Origin: a virus | Reading direction: 5' to 3' (one strand) | Virus record (IMG/VR): IMGVR_UViG_3300032116_000484 | Coordinates: 1 to 41,109 of that record | Length of the DNA stretch: 41,109 nucleotides | Shown here: positions 1 through 8,519 of the stretch, piece by piece | How positions within the stretch are numbered: the stretch's first letter is position 1 | How the letters are laid out: every line of letters starts with the position of its first letter | The notes under the pieces: generated by a model | What the model was told of the DNA's origin: nothing | The model's input: only the letters and a program-made list of their open reading frames with translations | Database searches by the model: none | Program-made: the position numbers and the translations under genes

Positions 1-1
1 A

Positions 2-2779
2 GATCCTGAACAGGGTAAAATAATCAAGAAGGACACCTTTACACCCTTTTTATGGGTTGGTGATTTATCTGGATTAAATTTTTATAGTAATTCCAAGGCT
101 CAACAAAAAAGAGCAATGTCAACACATGGAATTGTTATTGAAAAGTTAGAAACATATGGTAATGAACGACTTGAAAATGGTTTAAAATATTTGGTAAAAA
201 GTATAAAAAGTTATACGAATCTTACAAGTTTTTTTAGAGAAGGGGGTATAGATCCGTGGAATGAAAATTTTAGACAATATTTTCAAGTATTATCACCCGT
301 AGAACAATATCTGATTGACAAAAAGAAAAGATTATTTAAAGGTATCGATGATTATGGTGGTGTTCATCGATTTGTGTTCGATATTGAAACCACAGGTCTT
401 GAGGCTGATAAGGATAAAATTATTCTTATCGGAGTAAAAGACAATCGTGGTTTACAAAGAACAATTTCTGCATTCGGAGAAGATGGTGAAAAGAAATGTA
501 TTGAAGAATTCTTTAAAACAATTAGAGAAGTAAAACCCACAATTATTAGTGGTTATAACTCGGCATTTTTCGATTGGCCGTTTATTTTAAAAAGAGCAAG
601 AATACTTGAAATAGATATACAAGGTTTAACGGGTATATACACACCTAAAGGTATTACAGAAAAAGAAGGTATATTAAAATTAGCAAATGAAGTTGAACCA
701 TATACTCAACATATAATATGGGGATTTAATATGATTGATATTGCTCATGCCGTTCGTAGGGCTCAGGCTATCAATAGTGAAATTAAGTCTTGGGGTTTGA
801 AATATATAACACAATATCTTGAAAAAGAAAAACCTAATCGTGTATATGTTGATGGTGCTTGGATTTCAAAAATATATCTTGATAACGAGAGCTACTACGT
901 AAATCCAAAAACAGGAAAATATAAAAAAATTGGTGAACCAGGCACCGAAAATCTTTTAGAGAAATATCCTGGTAAATACGAAATATGGCCAGGTAGAAAA
1001 ATTGTTGAACAATACCTTGATGATGACTTAACTGAAACTATGGTTGTTGATGATTCATTTTCACAATCAACTTTTTTACTTTCAAAACTCGTACCCACTA
1101 CATATGAAAGAATTGCAACTATGGGTACCGCAACATTGTGGAAAATAATTATGCTAGCTTGGAGTTATGAAAATAATTTGGCGATTCCTTGTAAAGATGA
1201 AAAACGTGCAATCACGGGTGGTTTATCAAGATTATTAAATGTCGGATACTCTAAAAATATTGTAAAGTTTGACTACGCGTCACTTTACCCATCAATTCAA
1301 CTTGTCTATGATGTGTTTCCTGAGTGTGATGTAATGGGTGTACAAAAGTCCATGTTAAAGTATTTCCGTAACATTCGTATCAAGTATAAAAGACTTGCAG
1401 GAGACCTCTCCAAAACAAATCCCGTTGAAGCGGAGATGTACGACCGTAAACAACTACCTATTAAGATTTTCATCAACGCGTATTTCGGTTCACTTTCCGC
1501 CCCACAAGTATTTCCATGGGGTGATATGAATATGGGTGAAACAATTACTTGTGTTGGTCGTCAGTGTTTACGTATGATGATTATGTTTTTCCAAAAGAAA
1601 GGTTATAAACCTCTCGTAATGGATACGGATGGTGTAAACTTTGAAACTCCTGAAACCATCAACGAACACAAGTATATAGGAAAGGGATTGAATGAATTAG
1701 TTGAAGGGGGTAAAGAATATGTGGGAATCGAGGCGGACACCGCGGAGTTCAATGATATTTTTATGAGAAACGAAATGGGTTTAGATATTGATTATGTTGC
1801 ACCATCTTGTATTAATGTTTCTCGTAAAAATTATATTATTAAACTTATAAAGAAAGGAAAAGAAAAAATTAAACTCACAGGTAATACGATTAAATCAAAA
1901 AAATTACAACAGTATGTTGTTGAGTTTTTAGATGAAGGTTTAAAAATGTTATTGAATGGTGATGGTGTTGGGTTTATTGATTTGTATTATGATTATGTGA
2001 CAAAAATATTTAATAAAGAAATTCCTTTATCAAAAATTGCGAACAAAGCAAGGGTGAAACAATCTGTCGATGAATATAGAAAATATATTAAAAAAATAAC
2101 TAAAGCTGGTTCGTTTATGTCAAGACAAGCCCATATGGAACTTGTTATGTTAAATAATTATTCAGCTGGTTTAGGAGAAACAATTTACTATGTTAACAAC
2201 GGTTCTAAAAAATCTTCAGGTGATGTTCAGAAGATTTCAAAACCAACAAAAAAACAACAAGAAGAATTTCAACAAAAACATGGGTACCCAATACCCCCTG
2301 ATTTTATTGAGGTGAATTGTTATATGATTCCCGAAAAGGAAATTCAAGATAATCCAAATATGACAGGTGATTATAATGTACCGAGATACCTTTCAACATT
2401 TAATAAAAGGATTGAACCGTTACTTTGTGTATTCAAACCCGAAATAAGAGAGGACATATTAGTTGAGGATCCGAATCAAAGACAATATTTTACAAAATTA
2501 CAATGTGAATTAGTTAGTGGTTTTCCGTTGAAGGAAGATGGTCAAGATAAGTTTGATGAAGTAATGACTTTGTCTGATAGTGAAGTACTGTTTTGGAATC
2601 GTGTAAATCGTGATCCTTTCTTTATGTATGTTGAGGATAGTTTATCACTTGTTGACCAATATTGGGTAGACCACAACAGAAAGGTAGTAAAACTACAAGC
2701 AAACAGTATTAAAAGTAACGAGGATGAAATCATTGAGAACAGTGCTCATGATTATGCTTATCACGCAGTAGAGTCTTAA
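2..2779 (+). CDS. gp43: Family B DNA polymerase (T4 gp43-like), 5' end missing
   Basis: Replicative DNA polymerase with 3'-5' proofreading exonuclease. The frame is open from base 2 to the first ATG at 116, and those 38 codons read as protein, so the true start lies outside the window. Numbering from the ATG at 116: Exo I D89-I-E91, Exo II around N148 to F152-D153, and Exo III candidate Y300-x3-D304. Polymerase motif A is D386-YASLYPSI, motif B K450-x3-N454-AYFG, and motif C D503-T-D505-G. Motif C ends in Gly where most family B enzymes have Ser (DTDS). The visible length (925 codons) fits the T4 enzyme of about 900 residues. It converges on the gp13-like gene, with overlapping stop codons at 2776-2779. 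The family call is secure from the motifs; the gp43 identity is supported by the later neighbours. Confidence 0.96.
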   Translation, partial: DPEQGKIIKKDTFTPFLWVGDLSGLNFYSNSKAQQKRAMSTHGIVIEKLETYGNERLENGLKYLVKSIKSYTNLTSFFREGGIDPWNENFRQYFQVLSPVEQYLIDKKKRLFKGIDDYGGVHRFVFDIETTGLEADKDKIILIGVKDNRGLQRTISAFGEDGEKKCIEEFFKTIREVKPTIISGYNSAFFDWPFILKRARILEIDIQGLTGIYTPKGITEKEGILKLANEVEPYTQHIIWGFNMIDIAHAVRRAQAINSEIKSWGLKYITQYLEKEKPNRVYVDGAWISKIYLDNESYYVNPKTGKYKKIGEPGTENLLEKYPGKYEIWPGRKIVEQYLDDDLTETMVVDDSFSQSTFLLSKLVPTTYERIATMGTATLWKIIMLAWSYENNLAIPCKDEKRAITGGLSRLLNVGYSKNIVKFDYASLYPSIQLVYDVFPECDVMGVQKSMLKYFRNIRIKYKRLAGDLSKTNPVEAEMYDRKQLPIKIFINAYFGSLSAPQVFPWGDMNMGETITCVGRQCLRMMIMFFQKKGYKPLVMDTDGVNFETPETINEHKYIGKGLNELVEGGKEYVGIEADTAEFNDIFMRNEMGLDIDYVAPSCINVSRKNYIIKLIKKGKEKIKLTGNTIKSKKLQQYVVEFLDEGLKMLLNGDGVGFIDLYYDYVTKIFNKEIPLSKIANKARVKQSVDEYRKYIKKITKAGSFMSRQAHMELVMLNNYSAGLGETIYYVNNGSKKSSGDVQKISKPTKKQQEEFQQKHGYPIPPDFIEVNCYMIPEKEIQDNPNMTGDYNVPRYLSTFNKRIEPLLCVFKPEIREDILVEDPNQRQYFTKLQCELVSGFPLKEDGQDKFDEVMTLSDSEVLFWNRVNRDPFFMYVEDSLSLVDQYWVDHNRKVVKLQANSIKSNEDEIIENSAHDYAYHAVES

Positions 2780-3891
2780 ATCACATTAAAAGGTGATTGC
2801 ATTGGTCTATACTTTAATGACTTGTTAAGATTTTCCGCTTCTGCACCCTTTCTTTCAAGAAGTTTGTCAGGACGAAGTCTTTCAAGTCTTTGCATTAATT
2901 CTTCAATCAATTTTAATCTTTCGTCTTTTGCTTCGGTTAGTAAAGACGTGTAATCTAACTTAACCGCGCTGTCGGGAACTTGTAGATCACCTGAAAACTT
3001 ACCCCATATTCTTGCTAAACCTTCTTTTGCATATGCAATAAGATATTTTCTAACCCAATTTTGTGCCGGTTTGTTTAACACATCCCAAGTCAGTGGAGTT
3101 GTTTCAACATCTGATGGTAATTTAACAACGTCCGCATTTTCATCTAAACATGTGTCTCTATCCATAGTATCGTAATACCAATACCAAACACGATAATTAT
3201 TTCTTAGATTCGAAAAATCAAATCTACCACCAGGTACATTATATAAATGTACAAGTTTTGTACCGTTTGGTCCAGCGGTTATTCTATATGTTACGTCTCC
3301 TCCAATTAATCTATTTTTAATGTTTCTATCTTGCATTCTTAAAAGAAGGTCATATGCTGGTAACATAAAATAGGAACCTGATGTACCCATTTGTGCAAAA
3401 CCACCAACACCACCGAAACCAACACCACCAAGACCACCAAAACCACCTAAGAATGGATCCACAATTGAATCCGTTAATTCTGCTCTTTGAAACCAAAGAA
3501 GTTCGTTTATTTCTCTACCGGCGGGTATCACATATGTTTGAGTGTTACCTGATAATTCAAAATAATCCTTTTTTAATTCCCAATTTCCACCTGTCTGTAA
3601 ACCAACAATTTTAGAATAAGAGTGTGTGTATTGTGTTTCGTATTCTAAACTTCTTGTTGTAAATGCTCGTGTTAAAGATTGTGTGTCAACATCAAGTCCC
3701 GCTAAAGCTGACCACTGAGATTCTATTAACCAATCACTCACGTATTGTTCATATTCGGATATAGATAATTCCATAAATGTATCCATCTGCTCCTCGGTAA
3801 GTTCAATTCCACGAACTGGCATACCCAATAAATGAAACACCTGTGTATATAATTTCTCCTTTTCGGGTTGTGATATTACTGTTATTGACAT
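2776..3891 (-). CDS. gp13: Neck protein, T4 gp13-like
   Basis: Probable neck (head-completion/connector) protein. The N-terminal part (residues 15-60) has the gp13 pattern of a short helix, a 'LG-P---IELT-EQ' turn and an acidic helix. The C-terminal part (about 280-350) has the gp13-type helix ending in 'IWGKFSG' followed by a charged helix rich in E, K and R. At 371 aa it is somewhat longer than T4 gp13 (about 309). Part of the excess is a Gly-rich insert at residues 148-164 made of G, F, L and V, probably a flexible loop. The gene is on the minus strand while most other structural genes are on plus. A TATTTATA box (3917-3910 read on minus) lies 18 nt before the ATG, and the leader is A-rich with no Shine-Dalgarno. 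The call is by pattern memory without an alignment. Confidence 0.7.
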   Translation of the reverse strand: MSITVISQPEKEKLYTQVFHLLGMPVRGIELTEEQMDTFMELSISEYEQYVSDWLIESQWSALAGLDVDTQSLTRAFTTRSLEYETQYTHSYSKIVGLQTGGNWELKKDYFELSGNTQTYVIPAGREINELLWFQRAELTDSIVDPFLGGFGGLGGVGFGGVGGFAQMGTSGSYFMLPAYDLLLRMQDRNIKNRLIGGDVTYRITAGPNGTKLVHLYNVPGGRFDFSNLRNNYRVWYWYYDTMDRDTCLDENADVVKLPSDVETTPLTWDVLNKPAQNWVRKYLIAYAKEGLARIWGKFSGDLQVPDSAVKLDYTSLLTEAKDERLKLIEELMQRLERLRPDKLLERKGAEAENLNKSLKYRPMQSPFNVI

Positions 3892-3896
3892 AGTTT

Positions 3897-3928
3897 TTTG
3901 GTATATTCCTATAAATACTTTATATTTG
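3897..3928 (+). promoter_or_regulatory. Bacteroidetes-type promoter for the putative nuclease gene
   Basis: TTTG at 3897-3900, a 20-nt spacer, then TATATTTG at 3921-3928. This matches the Bacteroidetes housekeeping sigma consensus TTTG-N19-21-TAnnTTTG. The start codon at 3933 is only 4 nt past the -7 element, so the transcript would be leaderless or nearly so. It suggests transcription by unmodified host polymerase, hence possibly early expression (inference). Confidence 0.5.
3910..3917 (-). promoter_or_regulatory. Late-type TATTTATA box for the gp13-like gene
   Basis: Read on the minus strand the octamer is TATTTATA followed by GGAATA, the same 14-base string found before the tail tube gene at 11906. 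It sits 18 nt before the ATG at 3891. The plus-strand promoter of the nuclease gene overlaps it, so the two divergent genes share a 41-nt gap. Confidence 0.5.
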
Positions 3929-3932
3929 TATT

Positions 3933-4967
3933 ATGGAAATACTAAATTCAGATATTAGAAATCATAGATATGACTATTTCAAAAGTCTTCTGTCTGGTGA
4001 TTTTAAAAAAAAATATAAAGAAAAATGTAATATAGTTTTTGAAAAAAAAGGTAGGGAATTGGGTATTTGGGGTTATTGGCGTAAAAATGGAATGTATGGA
4101 ATTCTAGATTTTTTCAACGAAGTTCCCGTTTCTTGGTGTTGGAGAAATACACCAAATACACACCCTTATTGTTTTCATGATTTTTACTATCTATATTATC
4201 AAAAAACAGGAGTGGAGTTGAATTTTTATGATAGAGATAAGTGGGATGAAAATTTAGAATTATTATTTGATTTTGTTGAAGAAAATTTTGAATTATTTTT
4301 TACTACCAATATTGAAACAAAGTATTTTTATCATTTTTGGTTTAGGTGTAACAAATCTTGGACATTAGGACAAATTACAATTATTTGTTTAATGTATAAA
4401 ATTAGAACCATTTTCAATGAACATAAAATTGTAAAAATGGATTTTGCATTACAACGAGGAGATTTAAATGATTTTAAAGGTATTGATGTTATAATTGAAT
4501 TAGAAACAAAAGAAAAAATTAAAATACAAGTAAAGAGTGGTAAAGTAATTCGTGAAGATGAAAGTGGATATCTTATATCCGGCTCAGTAAACGATTTAAA
4601 AGCTGATGTTGATTATTGGTGTTATGTTGATATTAAACCAAATGAAACTGAAATAATTTTATTTCAAAATCTCAATAGATATATTAATAGGGAAGGACAA
4701 AATATATTTTTCAAAAAAGAAATTACTCACCCTGTAAAAATAAAAGAAAAAATTATGGTACCAGAAAAATTAGAAGAAATTGCAACATTTTGTTTTGATA
4801 GAAAAGTATTAATTGAAATTGAACACATTCCCGGTGGTTCTAATGAGGTTATAATACAAAAAGAACCTGAGAAAATGATTAATATTAGAATTTCAGATTT
4901 TAAAGATGAAAATCTTATAGTTTTATTGAAAGAAAAATTTGATGAATTAAAGCAAGTGTTTAATTAA
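3933..4967 (+). CDS. Putative nuclease, Mrr/PD-(D/E)XK-like
   Basis: Unrecognised 344-aa protein with a restriction-endonuclease-like signature in its middle. D177 and D180 precede 'GID' with D185, then a beta strand ending in Q199-V-K201. The D-x13-QxK arrangement resembles the Mrr branch of the PD-(D/E)XK fold, where Gln replaces the usual acidic residue. The N-terminal half (about 40-140) is rich in W, Y, F, H and C (for example WCW at 68-70) and could be a DNA- or base-recognition domain. There is no signal peptide or membrane segment. It is flanked by divergent gp13 and a convergent helicase gene, overlapping the latter by 21 nt. The Bacteroidetes-type promoter suggests early expression. 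It could be a host-DNA-degrading, homing-like or anti-competitor nuclease; the sequence does not decide which. No HNH or GIY-YIG motif is seen. Confidence 0.55.
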   Translation: MEILNSDIRNHRYDYFKSLLSGDFKKKYKEKCNIVFEKKGRELGIWGYWRKNGMYGILDFFNEVPVSWCWRNTPNTHPYCFHDFYYLYYQKTGVELNFYDRDKWDENLELLFDFVEENFELFFTTNIETKYFYHFWFRCNKSWTLGQITIICLMYKIRTIFNEHKIVKMDFALQRGDLNDFKGIDVIIELETKEKIKIQVKSGKVIREDESGYLISGSVNDLKADVDYWCYVDIKPNETEIILFQNLNRYINREGQNIFFKKEITHPVKIKEKIMVPEKLEEIATFCFDRKVLIEIEHIPGGSNEVIIQKEPEKMINIRISDFKDENLIVLLKEKFDELKQVFN

Positions 4968-6701
4968 ATCTTGACCGAACGATTCTGAGAATTCCCCATC
5001 TCCCATTACTTGGTCAATAATTCCTTTCTTCTTCTGTAATATATTATAGATAACTTTTTCGATTGTATTTTCAAATACGGGATAATATACAAGTACACTA
5101 TTCTTTTGTCCATAACGATATGCTCTATCTTCTCCTTGTGAGTGGTCGGCAGGAACAAACGAAAGGTCATTCATAATAACAACCTCGGCTGCTGTCAATG
5201 TAATACCAACACCGGCCGCCTTAATGTTACCGATGAATACTTTTATTTTATCTTCATTTTGAAATCTATCAACAGATTCTTGTCTTCTGTCTTTTGACAT
5301 ACGACCATCTAAAACAACAGAAGTCTTTTTATATTTTTCATGTAACATGTCGACAGTCATTGTAAAGTTTGTTAATACAATGACCTTTTTACCTTGTTCA
5401 ATACACTTGTCAATCAATTCACATGTGTATGGAATCTTTTCATAAGAAATTAATTGTCTAACTTTCATTAAACGATTAAGAGTGATACTAATAGTATCCT
5501 CTTCTTTTTTCTCCTTACTGATTCTTACGAATTCTTCCAGTTCCTCATCGTACATTTTACTACTTAATTCAAGAAAAACCGGTGTTACTATTTTTTCTGG
5601 TAAATCGAGAATATCAGTTTTCATTCTACGAAGAACAACATTCTTAGTTAGTTCTCTTAATTCATCTAAATTACTTGCCCCACTTGTATTCCAAACTTTT
5701 CTATTACCAACTCTAAATTGAAAACCTTTACAATATCTTCTAACATATGTTTGCCAATTTAAAGTAAGTGGTGAATCAACAATTTTAAGTAAATTAAAGT
5801 AATTGATTGGTCTTGATGTCATAGGTGTACCAGTTAATAACCAAACCTTTGGTATGGTATCCAAAACGTCATTTAATAGTCTTGTCCTATTTGCGGTAGT
5901 ATTTGAAATATAATGTGCTTCATCAACAATGGCTAAATCAAAATTAGTGTTTACTAATAATTTGTAATCATCACTATCCTCACTTTTATCTGTGGTGTGA
6001 TAGTTCTTAATAATATCATAATTGATAATATAGAAGTCAAAGGTATGACCCCATTTTCTTCCCTCAACTATTAAAATTTTCCTATCACTATAATTTTTAA
6101 TTTCTCTTTCCCAATTTATTTTTAATGACGCGGGACAAACAATTAGAATTTTTCTCGCCCCACTTTCCAATGACGCAATAACCGCGGATGTTGTTTTACC
6201 AAGACCCATGTCATCGGCAAGAATATATTTGTTGTTTGCTAATAGTTTTTCAATTGCCACTTTCTGATGATCCATTGGTGGTCTTGAAACGTACTTTGAA
6301 TAATCAATTTCTCTATTTAATTTTTTTTCGGGTTGAATTACCGCAGCTTTAGGTAACCAAAATGCTGATAATTTATCTGAATCTAAAATTTTACCCCAAA
6401 TATGATAAGCTTTATCAGATTCACATAATAACTTTTCACACCATATTTTATCTGGTGCAGTTGTTAAAAGTTTTTCATCCATTAATTTTTCACCAAAATT
6501 GGAAACAATACCGATATATTTTCTAGCAATTTTCGGGGTGGTGTCCTTATATTTTAAAACATACTCAGATTGTGGTCTTGTTAGTTTGAAGTTTTTAACA
6601 TCATTAAATCTTCTTTTCCATTCCAATAACTGATTATTAGAACCTTCATATGTTAATAAAACATCTCTAGCCTCAATTTCAGGTATAATCATACTATCCA
6701 T
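4947..6701 (-). CDS. SNF2-family (superfamily 2) DNA helicase/translocase
   Basis: ATP-dependent DNA translocase of 584 aa. Motif I is DDMGLGKT (163-170), motif II is DEAH (260-263), motif III is LTGTP (289-293), and the C-terminal RecA lobe shows 'KAAGVGITLTAA' and 'QGEDRAYRYGQ', the SNF2 motifs V and VI. About 140 N-terminal residues before the helicase core do not show a known domain by eye. T4 uses UvsW for replication-fork remodelling and origin-to-recombination switching; this compact SNF2 protein may play a comparable part (inference), but its motif II and SNF2 signatures differ from UvsW. It lies on the minus strand between two plus-strand genes. The upstream minus sequence carries both a TATTTATA box and an overlapping TATATTTG element, 5-9 nt before the ATG. 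Confidence 0.9.
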   Translation of the reverse strand: MDSMIIPEIEARDVLLTYEGSNNQLLEWKRRFNDVKNFKLTRPQSEYVLKYKDTTPKIARKYIGIVSNFGEKLMDEKLLTTAPDKIWCEKLLCESDKAYHIWGKILDSDKLSAFWLPKAAVIQPEKKLNREIDYSKYVSRPPMDHQKVAIEKLLANNKYILADDMGLGKTTSAVIASLESGARKILIVCPASLKINWEREIKNYSDRKILIVEGRKWGHTFDFYIINYDIIKNYHTTDKSEDSDDYKLLVNTNFDLAIVDEAHYISNTTANRTRLLNDVLDTIPKVWLLTGTPMTSRPINYFNLLKIVDSPLTLNWQTYVRRYCKGFQFRVGNRKVWNTSGASNLDELRELTKNVVLRRMKTDILDLPEKIVTPVFLELSSKMYDEELEEFVRISKEKKEEDTISITLNRLMKVRQLISYEKIPYTCELIDKCIEQGKKVIVLTNFTMTVDMLHEKYKKTSVVLDGRMSKDRRQESVDRFQNEDKIKVFIGNIKAAGVGITLTAAEVVIMNDLSFVPADHSQGEDRAYRYGQKNSVLVYYPVFENTIEKVIYNILQKKKGIIDQVMGDGEFSESFGQDLIKHLL

Positions 6702-6706
6702 TATTA

Positions 6707-6718
6707 CAAATATAAATA
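6707..6718 (-). promoter_or_regulatory. Composite TATTTATA / TAnnTTTG promoter element for the SNF2 gene
   Basis: On the minus strand TATTTATA (6718-6711) overlaps TATATTTG (6714-6707), 5 nt before the ATG at 6701. The second element matches the Bacteroidetes -7 consensus TAnnTTTG. A -33 element is weak: GTTT at 6738-6735 rather than TTTG. The gene might be read by both host and phage-modified polymerase. Confidence 0.4.
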
Positions 6719-6738
6719 ATTAGATTATAATATTAAAC

Positions 6739-6746
6739 TATTTATA
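6739..6746 (+). promoter_or_regulatory. Late-type TATTTATA box for the gp14-like gene
   Basis: TATTTATA ends 5 nt before the ATG at 6752. If transcription starts about 6 nt after the box, as in T4 late promoters, the mRNA begins at the start codon and is leaderless. Confidence 0.5.
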
Positions 6747-6751
6747 GAAAT

Positions 6752-7264
6752 ATGAACAATAAACTACCTATCACCAGATTGTCAAAATTCTTTTCACAAG
6801 AAGACTTTGACATTAATATACAAATGGGTCAAGAATACCTCCATGGTGACTTGAACATGAAATTTGTCCTATATCGAGTTGATAGAACAAAAACTGATAC
6901 CGATTCAATATATGCGGAAGTGGGGAAGGATGAAATTAAATTTTTTCCACCTATCGAAATCAATGGGTTGGTTCAAATTGCTGAAGCTAAAAACGCGTCG
7001 TATAAAACGGGTGTGATGAGATATTTGGAACCGGGTAATCTAACAATAAGAATTTATTTGAGTCATTTAGATGAATTAGGAGTACAGATTAAATATGGTG
7101 ATTTTGTTGGTTACGCTGAAAGTGAAGAAAGATTACGTTTCTATCAAGTAGTGAATGATGGTAGAATACAGGCGGACAATAAACATAAGATGTTTGGATA
7201 TAAGCCACATTATGTAACTATAGAGTGTGCACCTGTCCAAGAATCAGAATTTAGAGGAGTATAA
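6752..7264 (+). CDS. Neck protein, probably T4 gp14-like
   Basis: A 170-aa protein, tentatively the gp14-type neck protein. The supporting pattern is a 'FFPPIEI' segment at about 64-70, then 'YGDFVGYAESEERLRFYQV' at about 115-133, which recalls the 'GD-I-FP----LFEI--V' stretch of gp14, and a closing beta-rich segment. T4 gp14 is longer (256 aa), so this would be a reduced version. Position supports the call: it is directly before a gp15-like gene (1-nt gap) and near sheath and tube, and a gp13-like gene lies 3 kb away. The neck of T4 is built of gp13 and gp14. An alternative is another small head-tail joining protein. Confidence 0.5.
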   Translation: MNNKLPITRLSKFFSQEDFDINIQMGQEYLHGDLNMKFVLYRVDRTKTDTDSIYAEVGKDEIKFFPPIEINGLVQIAEAKNASYKTGVMRYLEPGNLTIRIYLSHLDELGVQIKYGDFVGYAESEERLRFYQVVNDGRIQADNKHKMFGYKPHYVTIECAPVQESEFRGV

Positions 7265-7265
7265 A

Positions 7266-8519
7266 ATGGGAATACCAAAAAGAAAAAACGACATAGAGGT
7301 TTACGGAAATAAGGAATACTACCAAGGTCAAAAAATTATCGAAAGAAGACAGGAGTTATTGGATAGGATTACTAAATCTGACTCTTACCTACCCGATTCA
7401 GTTTTACATGATGACCTAGATGGTGGTATGTTAGACTTTGTTAAAAAGAGTTTTAAAATAGTTACAGATGGTGAAATGATTCCTGTTATTCCAAAAATAA
7501 TGACGATTCAAAGATGGGGTGAATTTACAAACAATTGGCAGTTTACTGATGACGATGGTAATATAAAACTACCATTTATTGCATTAATAAGAAAACCGGA
7601 CGCACAACCCGGAACAAATCCCTCGGTTCAAAGAACAATTCCTGACAGAACCACGTTCTATTATGCATCTGTTCCAACTTGGAACGGTACACAAATGGGA
7701 GCCGACATTTATAAAATGCCTCAGCCCGTCGCAATTGATATATCGTATGAGGTTACTATTGTTTGTACAAAATTTAGAGATTTAAATAAGTTTAATAAAA
7801 TTGTTTTACAGAAGTTCTCTTCAAGACAGGCATACACAACGGTAAAAGGTCACTATATACCAATAGTTTTAGATGGTATAGATGATAGTACTCCTATGGA
7901 ATCATTAGATAGTCGTAGATTTTATATTCAAAATTATAAGTTTACTATGTTGGGTATATTAATTGATAGTGAAGAATTTGAGGTAAAACCCGCTTTAAGT
8001 AGAATGTTTCTTATGAATGAGTTTATTCAAAGTAGTAATTACCAAAAAAAGTATATTAATAAATCTATTGATATTACTGTTGCAAGTTTTACAGCGGATG
8101 GTTTACAGACCGCCTTTAGTGTTGGTGAAACTATCGGGATTTTATTTAATGTTGCGGTTAATGGTCTTGTTCAGGAAAGAGGTGTAGATTATTTTCATGT
8201 AGCCGGTACATCAAAAATTACATTTGTAACACCACCATTAGATGGAAGTGTTATTACAATTACATATTACAAGGGTAAAAATAGTGTTATTATTGACACA
8301 TATGGAAGACCAATTCAGGTTTCAACTGAATATTACACATATGATGGGTCGACATTGTCTTTTGAGGTTGTAAACTTTATTGATAGTGTTGTGACTTTAG
8401 ATATTAATGGTCTTGTTGAAGAAGAAGGTGTTGGTTTTGAAATTACAAGTCAAAGGGAAATTACATTACAAGGTGCTCCTGTTGTTGGTTCTAAAATAGG
8501 TATTACGTACCTACATTAA
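7266..8519 (+). CDS. gp15: Tail completion / sheath stabiliser protein, gp15-like, with duplicated C-terminal domain
   Basis: Probable tail terminator that caps tube and sheath and joins the tail to the neck (gp15 in T4). The start is taken at the ATG 7266, 1 nt after the preceding stop and 6 nt after AGAGGAG, rather than an in-frame ATG at 7227 inside the upstream gene. Residues 60-255 carry the gp15-like core: 'IMTIQRWGEFTNNWQF', a 'ISYEVTIVCTKFRDLNKFN' stretch and 'RRFYIQNYKFTMLGILID'. At 417 aa it exceeds T4 gp15 (272 aa). The extra length is two tandem beta-rich repeats, about 263-335 and 343-417, each with NGLVxExGV (around 299 and 381) and ending in an 'ITYY/ITYL' strand. Such repeats occur in phage surface and fibre proteins. 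Confidence 0.65.
   Translation: MGIPKRKNDIEVYGNKEYYQGQKIIERRQELLDRITKSDSYLPDSVLHDDLDGGMLDFVKKSFKIVTDGEMIPVIPKIMTIQRWGEFTNNWQFTDDDGNIKLPFIALIRKPDAQPGTNPSVQRTIPDRTTFYYASVPTWNGTQMGADIYKMPQPVAIDISYEVTIVCTKFRDLNKFNKIVLQKFSSRQAYTTVKGHYIPIVLDGIDDSTPMESLDSRRFYIQNYKFTMLGILIDSEEFEVKPALSRMFLMNEFIQSSNYQKKYINKSIDITVASFTADGLQTAFSVGETIGILFNVAVNGLVQERGVDYFHVAGTSKITFVTPPLDGSVITITYYKGKNSVIIDTYGRPIQVSTEYYTYDGSTLSFEVVNFIDSVVTLDINGLVEEEGVGFEITSQREITLQGAPVVGSKIGITYLH

Noticed and set aside
7227-7265. Upstream in-frame ATG for the gp15-like gene
   Set aside because: It lies within the preceding gene. The ATG at 7266 has an AGAGGAG at good distance and directly follows the previous stop.
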